64,000 nt of DNA, from positions 82,118-146,117 of the forward strand of contig NZ_CALIMF010000015.1 of assembly GCF_938028735.1 (NCBI RefSeq), in the 5' to 3' direction. This stretch comes from an uncultured Thermanaerothrix sp. Lineage in GTDB: Bacteria; Chloroflexota; Anaerolineae; Anaerolineales; Anaerolineaceae. The notes beneath the pieces are model-generated. The model made no database searches. It worked only from the letters and a program-made list of their open reading frames with translations, and was not told the origin of the DNA. Positions 58,473 to 64,000 of the stretch are shown here, one piece after another. The position numbers were made by a program, and so were the translations under genes. Every line of letters begins with the position of its first letter. Positions within the stretch are counted from its first letter, which is position 1.

Positions 58473-59574
58473 GAAATTTGTCATTCCGATTGGTCCGCAA
58501 CACCCGGCGCTAAAAGAACCAAGCCATTTTGAGATCTTCGTAGATGGGGAAGAGGTCATAAAGGCTACGCTACGGCTTGGGTACGTTCATCGCGGCATCG
58601 AGAAAGGGGCTGAACAACGAACTTGGACCCAAAACCTCTACCTCATGGAACGGATCTGCGGTATTTGCTCGCACGTCCATGCAATGGCTTTCGTGCAAGG
58701 TGTGGAGGCCCTTGCAGGGGTACAAGCACCGCCACGGGCGCGTGCTATTCGCCAGGTTGTGGCTGAATTGGAGCGCTTGCATAGCCATCTGCTTTGGTTG
58801 GGTGTAGCAGCGCATGAGGCCGGGTTTGATGCCCTGTTCATGTACAGTTGGCGGGACCGTGAGACCGTTATGGATTTATTGGAACTTCTGAGCGGTAACC
58901 GCGTCAATTATTCGGCCAACCTGTTGGGCGGGGTTAAATTTGATGTCACTCCTGAGCAAAAAGTGCGCATTCTGGATGGGGTGAGTTTTCTCGAAGAACG
59001 TGTTCGATATTATCTCAGCGTTGTGAACTCGGATGAGACTTTCCTTGGCCGTACCCGTGGAGTGGGGATTCTCTCCCGTGAAGAGGCTGAAAGGCTGGGA
59101 GCTGTCGGGCCAACGGCTCGTGCCTCGGGGGTGCCCCGGGATGTGCGGGTAGATGTTCCTTATGCCGCTTACAGTGAGTTCCCGATTAAGATGGTGTTGA
59201 GCCAGCAAGGTGATCTTCAAGCCCGCTTTGTTGTCCGGCTGGAAGAGCTCTTTGAGAGCATTCGGGTGATCCGCGAAATCCTGAATAACTTGCCCGAGAG
59301 TGAGCTCACTGTGCGAATGCCTCGGCGTATTCCGGCTGGGGAGGTGATTAGCCGGGTTGAGGCGCCGCGTGGGGAGTTGTTCTACTTTATTGTGAGTAAC
59401 GGAAGTGATAGACCCGAGCGGGTAAAAGTGCGCACGCCTAGCCTAGCCAATTGGGGAACTGTGCTGGCTACGGCTCCCGGTCATAAATTGGCGGATGTCC
59501 CCATGCTGGTGGCGGGGATTGACCCCTGCTTTTCGTGCAATGATCGCATGGTGGTTGTAAAGACAGCGCGTTGA
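58465..59574 (+). CDS. Group 4 [NiFe] hydrogenase large subunit (NuoD-like, catalytic)
   Basis: A 369-residue catalytic subunit. Both nickel-binding CxxC pairs are intact: ERICGICSHVH (Cys65, Cys68) and DPCFSCNDR (Cys355, Cys358), so it is a hydrogenase, not a complex I quinone-site subunit. The start has GPQHPALKEPSHFEI and LGYVHRGIEKGAE as in the D/HycE family. Beyond the DPCFSCNDR motif there is an 8-residue tail (MVVVKTAR) that would be removed by the HycI-type protease encoded at the end of the operon; HycE of E. coli is cut at the equivalent Arg but has a much longer tail. AGGAGG precedes ATG 58465. Confidence 0.94.
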   Translation: MSEKFVIPIGPQHPALKEPSHFEIFVDGEEVIKATLRLGYVHRGIEKGAEQRTWTQNLYLMERICGICSHVHAMAFVQGVEALAGVQAPPRARAIRQVVAELERLHSHLLWLGVAAHEAGFDALFMYSWRDRETVMDLLELLSGNRVNYSANLLGGVKFDVTPEQKVRILDGVSFLEERVRYYLSVVNSDETFLGRTRGVGILSREEAERLGAVGPTARASGVPRDVRVDVPYAAYSEFPIKMVLSQQGDLQARFVVRLEELFESIRVIREILNNLPESELTVRMPRRIPAGEVISRVEAPRGELFYFIVSNGSDRPERVKVRTPSLANWGTVLATAPGHKLADVPMLVAGIDPCFSCNDRMVVVKTAR

Positions 59575-59597
59575 TCCCGGTGCAGGAGAAAGGCCTT

Positions 59598-60536
59598 ATG
59601 ACGTTAAATCTGAATCCATTGGTTATTCTCTTGATCTTCCCGGGTGGGCTCTTTCTGATTGTGGCTGGACTAGCCTATGAGTACGTGGACCGTAAGCTAG
59701 TGGCAAGGTTTCAGAACCGCATTGGCCCGCGCTGGTTCCAGCCGCTAGCAGACCTGCTTAAACTGCTTTCGAAAGAGGAGATCACACCTCGGGGGGTGCA
59801 ACGCGACTTGTTCTATTTATTGCCGCTGTTTGCTCTGGCTTCTACCCTGACGGCCTCGCTGTATGTGCCAATGGCAGGGCTGACGCCCGCCTATGCCTTC
59901 CAGGGCGACCTGATTGTGACCATTTATCTGCTAAGTGTGCTGACGCTCAGCATGGGGCTGGCGGGCGCCAGCACGGTGGATCGCTTTGCCCTAGTGGGGG
60001 CCACCCGCACGTTGACACAACTGTTCTCATATGAAGCCCCCTTTATGCTCGCGTTGCTGGGCCCCGCTATTGCCGCGCAAACCTGGCAGATTCGCACGAT
60101 TAACGAGTATGCGGGTCAGAACCTATGGTTGATGATCGCCCAGCCGATTGGCTTTCTAGTTGCATTGCTGGGGCTAATGGGAAAATTGGAGTTGCCGCCT
60201 TTCGATGCACCGGAAGCCGAGACCGAGATCGTGGCTGGCGCACTGACCGAATATAGCGGTCGGGGATTGGCACTTTTCCGCCTGAGCAAAGATATCGAAC
60301 TGGTCATTGGACTGACCCTCGTAGCCGCTTTTTATCTGGGGGGTATCCATTCGCCGTTGGATTTCCTTATCAAGACGTTGGGTTTGTTGCTGGTAGTGGC
60401 GCTTCTTCAAACCCTCTTTGCCCGCTTGCGAATTGACCAGGTAGTAGGACTGTGGTGGCGAATAGGTACGATTTTAGTGGTTATCCAGTTGATTGCCATT
60501 GTGATCGGGCGCTATATTGGGAGTTCGATTTTCTAG
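59598..60536 (+). CDS. NuoH/HycD-like membrane anchor subunit
   Basis: About 312 residues with eight helices. The conserved cytoplasmic loops read QNRIGPRWFQPLADLLKLLSKEE and LELPPFDAPEAETEIVAGALTEYSGRGLALFRLSKDIEL, with the cluster of acidic residues that links redox chemistry to the ion channel in the H/HycD/EchB family. ATG 59598 has GGAG 9 nt upstream. It connects the hydrophilic hydrogenase module to the antiporter-like arm. Confidence 0.92.
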   Translation: MTLNLNPLVILLIFPGGLFLIVAGLAYEYVDRKLVARFQNRIGPRWFQPLADLLKLLSKEEITPRGVQRDLFYLLPLFALASTLTASLYVPMAGLTPAYAFQGDLIVTIYLLSVLTLSMGLAGASTVDRFALVGATRTLTQLFSYEAPFMLALLGPAIAAQTWQIRTINEYAGQNLWLMIAQPIGFLVALLGLMGKLELPPFDAPEAETEIVAGALTEYSGRGLALFRLSKDIELVIGLTLVAAFYLGGIHSPLDFLIKTLGLLLVVALLQTLFARLRIDQVVGLWWRIGTILVVIQLIAIVIGRYIGSSIF

Positions 60537-60545
60537 AGGTGAGAT

Positions 60546-60983
60546 ATGACAATTGGCAGCATGTTTGGCGATGTGTTTCGCTCGTTGTTCAAGAAGCCGT
60601 TCACAGAGCGCTATCCGTTTCAGCGGCCACGAGTTCCAGAACGGCTGCGGGCTAAGTTGGTTTGGAACCCGGAGAACTGCTCGGGTTGTCAGTTGTGCAT
60701 CAAGGACTGCCCAGCCAACGCCATTGAGTTGATTGTCATCGATAAGGCCAGCAAGCGCTTTGTGATGCGTTATCACATGGATCGCTGTATCTATTGTGCG
60801 CAGTGTGTAGAAAGTTGCCGCTTCAAGTGCCTAGGTTTCTCAACGGAAGAGTGGGAACTGGCCTCGGCTAGCAAGGTACCTTTTGAGGTTTTATACGGCC
60901 GCGATGAAGACATCCAATTCCTTCTGGAACGAGCCGCTCAGGAGTGCGCTGGAGAGGCAGCGTCTTGCTCTGAGCCTGCCTAA
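60546..60983 (+). CDS. NuoI/HycF-like polyferredoxin subunit
   Basis: A 145-residue protein with two 4Fe-4S cluster motifs: CSGCQLCIKDCPANAIEL and CIYCAQCVESCRFKCLGFS. It would receive electrons from reduced ferredoxin and hand them to the small subunit. The N-terminal amphipathic helix (GSMFGDVFRSLFKKPFTERYPF) matches I-type subunits. Its 3' end overlaps the protease gene by 80 nt. No NuoEFG or formate dehydrogenase genes are present, which fits a ferredoxin-dependent, proton-reducing enzyme. Confidence 0.92.
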   Translation: MTIGSMFGDVFRSLFKKPFTERYPFQRPRVPERLRAKLVWNPENCSGCQLCIKDCPANAIELIVIDKASKRFVMRYHMDRCIYCAQCVESCRFKCLGFSTEEWELASASKVPFEVLYGRDEDIQFLLERAAQECAGEAASCSEPA

Positions 60984-61446
60984 TGACACTTTGCGCCTGG
61001 CATTGGTGGGGGTGGGGAACGAATTGAACGGCGATGATGGTGCCGGGCTGTGGGTTGTGCGGGGTTTGAAACAGGCGTTAGCCCCCCATGAACGTCTATT
61101 GTTATTAGAGGCAGGCAGTGCACCAGAAAACTTCACTGGGGTATTACGACGTTTTGGCCCCAATTGGGTACTATGGATTGATGCGGCCGACATGAATAGA
61201 GAGGCAGGTGCGGTGGGGTGGATAGCGTGGGGAGATATCGCTGAGGCGCCACAAATTTCGACGCATACCCTCTCCCCTGCTCTGTTGGGGCGCTATTTAG
61301 GAGCTGAACTGGACTGTCAGATGGGGATTATCGGCATTCAGCCGGCCTCTCTGCGTTTGGGCGAGGGACTGACGCCTGAGGTTCGGCGAGGTGTTCGCCG
61401 GCTGGTGAGGCTTCTGGTGAATTGGGTGCGGAATTGGCTGGGGTAA
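60904..61446 (+). CDS. hycI: HycI-type hydrogenase maturation protease
   Basis: About 180 residues. LVGVGNELNGDDGAGLWVVRGL contains the nickel-sensing GNxLxxDDG motif; ISTHTLSPALLGRYL has the family His. The enzyme cleaves the C-terminal tail of the large subunit once nickel is inserted. I choose ATG 60904, giving an N-terminal helix (FWNEPLRSALERQRLAL) common in related proteins; this overlaps the polyferredoxin gene by 80 nt. A start at TTG 60987 near the conserved core is possible. It is the last gene of the operon. Confidence 0.88.
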   Translation: MKTSNSFWNEPLRSALERQRLALSLPNDTLRLALVGVGNELNGDDGAGLWVVRGLKQALAPHERLLLLEAGSAPENFTGVLRRFGPNWVLWIDAADMNREAGAVGWIAWGDIAEAPQISTHTLSPALLGRYLGAELDCQMGIIGIQPASLRLGEGLTPEVRRGVRRLVRLLVNWVRNWLG

Positions 61447-61474
61447 AATTATTTTTAGCCATGAAATGCAAATA

Positions 61475-61505
61475 AGCCATGCCCTGTTGGTAACAGGGCA
61501 TGGCT
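61475..61505. terminator. Bidirectional terminator between the hydrogenase operon and the sortase gene
   Basis: AGCCATGCCCTGTT pairs perfectly with AACAGGGCATGGCT around a GGT loop. It lies between two convergent genes, 28 nt from each stop codon. An AT-rich ATTATTTTT occurs upstream, but no strong U-tract follows the stem. Confidence 0.75.
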
Positions 61506-61532
61506 CTGCATTAACCCGTGTCCTTTGCTGAA

Positions 61533-64000
61533 CTAGGGAATTATTTTGATCAAGACAGCGCGCACAGCAATTCTCCATTGGTACTTGTTCTGGGCTTCCT
61601 GGTACCCCTGACAGGTGAGTAGCGTGAGCCAGGGATGTTCTTCATGCCGTAACACCGAAAGATCCTCGGGCCGGATGCGCTGCACTTGGCGCACCTCATA
61701 AATATAACGTTGTTTGCCAAAGTGAATGATGACGGTATCGCCCCACATAAGGGTGTGCAGATTGAAGAAGGGCCCCGGAAGACCATTGGAAAGGTAAACA
61801 TGAGCGGTCAGGGCCGAATTTCCTTTCCAAGTGGGGAATGCGGTTCCTTCTAACCAGCCAACCTGTGTGGAGAGCCAAGTTAAATCCCAGCCGGAGGGTT
61901 GACTGAGGGGTACCCCAACGATGGGCATCTTAACCCCGAGTTTGGGAATTTCTAGCCAAAGGTCGCCGAGCGCATTATATTGCCGGTCAGCGGGCTGAGA
62001 CGGCACAAGGGCGAAACGACCAGGAGCGAAACCAGTCTCAGGCAGAGTAGGGACTGAAACGGTGACTTGCGCTTGGGTGCCATAATTGTTCACAGCGCTA
62101 GCCGGATCGTAGTAACGTTCAGTAGAGATGGGGTTATAGAGGGACTGTGGCGAGACGACATCCCCCGGCAAACTGCTCCACTGCACAGATGCAACATTTT
62201 GCACACTCTCACCCGGAGAAAGGTTGCCCAGCGTGGCCCGGAACTGGATAATGGCCTGGGAAAGTTCAGAACCATTCAGGCGCGGGAAAGCAGGCCAAGT
62301 AACGCGCAAAGCAGGTGCGGCACTATCGTCGGCAATTCCGCCAGGCGGGCCACTGAGAATGGTCAGCGAACCAGGAACATAGGACAGACCTGCCGGTAGA
62401 ACGTCAGTTAATACTACATCAAAGGCATCTGTGTTGCTTTGCGTGGTGTGGCGGAGGGTCAGGGTAAACGTCAATACCGTACCGGGCAGTGCCACGGTTT
62501 GATCCACTTGCTTAGTGAGCTCGAGGTCAGGTTCAATGATATTCACATTCGAGGCAGAGGCTACCAGCGAGCCACTTGCCCACGTTAACATAGCATTGTT
62601 ATTCAGCAAAACGCCATCCTGGTTCTCAAGAGCATCCAGGACAACGACGGTGTATTGGATAATGACCCTGCCGTTTGCCTCACCGCTGTTGCTGACATCA
62701 CCAAGCGAGAAGGTGATGCGTCGGCCGCGGTCGGCAGGATTGGTGCTTCCGCTTGGTTCGGTCTGAATAACCGGGTTGATCGGGGCATTGCAGGCATCGG
62801 CAAAGCCGCCGGGCAGGGTGGTGGTGATGTCGGCCGAGGAGGGCGTGATGCTAAGGCAATTCACAAAGGCCAAACCACGGTCCAGCACATCGGTCAGGGT
62901 CAGGTTCGGCAACGTGCCGCCAGCCGGGATGGTGAAGGCAATTTCGTAGGTGAGTATCTCGCCGATGGCAACGGAGCGATCAGGGGTGAAGGTTTGGTTG
63001 GTGGCGATCAGAGATTTGGTCAGATCGCCGGTTGGCGTCGTCACAATGGTGTCGGTGTCATCATCAGTGTTATTGCCGGGGTCTGGATCGCTGACACCCG
63101 ATGGCGGGGTGATGGTAATAGTATTGGTCAGGCTACCAGCGCCAGCATTTGTAGCAATGTGCGCGGTGACGGTATAGGTGATGCTCGAACCAGCAGGCAG
63201 ATTGACCATGTCGGTAAAATCATTGGTTGAGCCGATGACATCATCGCAGCCGGAAGCGCCGCCCGTTTGCTCCGTGCAGACCCAATTCCAGGTATCCACC
63301 TGGGCTGGCTTCGGGTCGCTAATCATAGCCCCCAGGGCATCGCTGGGGCCCGTATTGCTGATGGTAATGGTGTAGGTGATCGTTGAACCGGGGGACACAA
63401 CTGTCACGCCATCATCTTTGGTGACCGAAAGATCGGCCTTTGGGTTGGGCGTGTCGGTATCGGAGGCGGTGTTGTCGTCAAGGGTGGAATCGGCGGGATG
63501 TGAGATGGTGACGGTGTTGGTCAGGTTGCCGGTCGCCGAGGAGGCCACCTGCGCGGTGACCGTGTAGGTGATGGAGGAGGGGAACGGTCCGGCCAGGTCA
63601 ATGCTATCGCTGAAGTTCCCGTTGCCGCTGTAGGGCGTGCAGCCACTGGCGCCGCCTGTGCTGCCAGAGCAGACCCATGTCCAGAAGGTGACTTGCGGCG
63701 GGATGGCGTCCATCACGCTAACGCCCAAGGCGTCGCTGGGACCGCTGTTGGTGACGGTGATGGTGTAGGTTAGCGTGCCGCCGGGGACATACTCGGTTAC
63801 ATCGTCGTCTTTGGTGACGGAGATGGCCGCCTGGGAGTTTTGTGTGTCGGTGTCAGAGGCGGTGTTATTGCCCAAGTTTGTATCGGTCACGCCGTCAGGA
63901 GGAGCAATATTGGCGGTGTTTACTAGGTTGTCGGTCGCCGAGGAGGGAATCACCACCGTGACGGTGTAGGTAATGGAGGAGCCAGCCGGCAAGTTCACAA
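61533..64000 (-). CDS. DUF11-repeat surface protein with LPETG motif and C-terminal sortase domain (5' end outside window)
   Basis: The last ~820 residues of a large surface protein. The N-terminal part visible consists of tandem DUF11-like beta-sandwich repeats (each with SVTKDDGVT..., GGASGC and SSITYTVTA), then two further DUF11-type modules. Next comes LPETGFAPGRF (codons at 62031-62045), and straight after it a sortase domain: IPKLGVKMPIVGVPL, catalytic His in ALTAHVYLSNG, Cys in LTLLTCQGY (61611-61613) and Arg in YQWRIAVRA. A sorting-type motif next to a sortase domain in one chain suggests self-processing. No C-terminal membrane helix follows. The start lies beyond the window. Confidence 0.85.
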   Translation of the reverse strand, partial: VNLPAGSSITYTVTVVIPSSATDNLVNTANIAPPDGVTDTNLGNNTASDTDTQNSQAAISVTKDDDVTEYVPGGTLTYTITVTNSGPSDALGVSVMDAIPPQVTFWTWVCSGSTGGASGCTPYSGNGNFSDSIDLAGPFPSSITYTVTAQVASSATGNLTNTVTISHPADSTLDDNTASDTDTPNPKADLSVTKDDGVTVVSPGSTITYTITISNTGPSDALGAMISDPKPAQVDTWNWVCTEQTGGASGCDDVIGSTNDFTDMVNLPAGSSITYTVTAHIATNAGAGSLTNTITITPPSGVSDPDPGNNTDDDTDTIVTTPTGDLTKSLIATNQTFTPDRSVAIGEILTYEIAFTIPAGGTLPNLTLTDVLDRGLAFVNCLSITPSSADITTTLPGGFADACNAPINPVIQTEPSGSTNPADRGRRITFSLGDVSNSGEANGRVIIQYTVVVLDALENQDGVLLNNNAMLTWASGSLVASASNVNIIEPDLELTKQVDQTVALPGTVLTFTLTLRHTTQSNTDAFDVVLTDVLPAGLSYVPGSLTILSGPPGGIADDSAAPALRVTWPAFPRLNGSELSQAIIQFRATLGNLSPGESVQNVASVQWSSLPGDVVSPQSLYNPISTERYYDPASAVNNYGTQAQVTVSVPTLPETGFAPGRFALVPSQPADRQYNALGDLWLEIPKLGVKMPIVGVPLSQPSGWDLTWLSTQVGWLEGTAFPTWKGNSALTAHVYLSNGLPGPFFNLHTLMWGDTVIIHFGKQRYIYEVRQVQRIRPEDLSVLRHEEHPWLTLLTCQGYQEAQNKYQWRIAVRAVLIKIIP
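63049..64000 (-). repeat. Tandem coding repeat (393-402 bp units) in the DUF11 protein
   Basis: The marker GTGTCGG (plus strand) starts at 63049, 63451 and 63844, giving periods of 402 and 393 bp, i.e. about 131-134 codons per unit. Long stretches between the marker copies are similar at the DNA level (for example the segments encoding GPSDALG and TGGASGC). The array continues past the window edge. Confidence 0.8.

Noticed and set aside
52955..60983. Respiratory complex I (NADH:quinone oxidoreductase)
   Set aside because: The D-like subunit has both Ni-binding CxxC pairs, the B-like subunit has C-x-x-C, NuoEFG are absent and a HycI protease ends the operon; it is a hydrogenase.

Overview
The window looks like a chromosomal segment of an anaerobic or facultative, probably thermophilic member of the Chloroflexota (Anaerolineae-like). 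This is inferred from gene content, not from a marker-gene search. The clues are Thr/Pro-rich lipoproteins, a DUF11-repeat protein ending in a sortase domain, a very long SARP/BTAD-AAA-TPR regulator, a MrfA/MrfB pair, an AroK-AroB fusion and a group 4 [NiFe] hydrogenase. Base composition is close to half GC throughout. No phage, insertion sequence or CRISPR array is evident, so the segment reads as core chromosome with a few degenerate gaps.

Layout. 1-3340 (+): 3' end of a molybdenum hydroxylase large subunit followed by accessory genes (YqeB, a YqeC-MocA fusion, a second MocA-like nucleotidyltransferase). 3.4-9.2 kb: a class IV aminotransferase, then a minus-strand group with a DUF2007 protein, a methyltransferase and the DNA-repair pair MrfB/MrfA; MrfA carries an HNH nuclease-like insertion. 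9.3-11.4 kb: MFS transporter and prepilin peptidase. 11.4-17 kb: a degenerate gap, then minus-strand pckA, a large glycosidase-like lipoprotein, nusB and an Asp23 protein. 17.2-24.1 kb (+): gluconokinase, the giant regulator, small proteins, tRNA-Asp and an SH3-like lipoprotein. 24.1-34 kb: a salvage locus for methylthioadenosine/5'-deoxyadenosine-type nucleosides with its own ECF transporter and RpiR regulator. 34.4-41.3 kb: GldA-type dehydrogenase, a two-component system with a membrane protein, a radical SAM protein and a glycosyltransferase. 41.4-50.4 kb: a ten-gene aromatic amino acid operon. 50.7-52.6 kb: O-methyltransferase and serC. 52.9-61.5 kb (+): an eleven-gene complex-I-like [NiFe] hydrogenase operon. 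61.5-64 kb: the sortase/DUF11 protein, cut by the window edge.

The most striking finding is upstream of aroH. A consensus promoter (TTGACA-17-TATTAT) is followed by a 24-codon leader peptide in which codons 4-11 read FAFFYYFY, then by nested RNA stems and a strong intrinsic terminator. A 15-nt element inside the leader peptide gene is exactly complementary to the core of the terminator. This is a complete Phe/Tyr ribosome-stalling attenuator. It fits the operon's content, which is the common shikimate pathway plus the Phe and Tyr branches with no trp genes.

Two other systems deserve attention. The salvage locus combines a deaminase, a phosphorylase whose base-contacting Asp pair is replaced by Asn/Ala (predicting a 6-oxopurine substrate), an MtnA-like isomerase and a class II aldolase: deamination, phosphorolysis, isomerisation and aldol cleavage to DHAP plus an aldehyde. 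The hydrogenase has intact Ni-binding CxxC pairs yet also carries NuoA-, NuoJ/MbhD- and NuoK-like membrane subunits, and its operon ends with a HycI-type maturation protease. It sits structurally between simple Ech-type hydrogenases and complex I.
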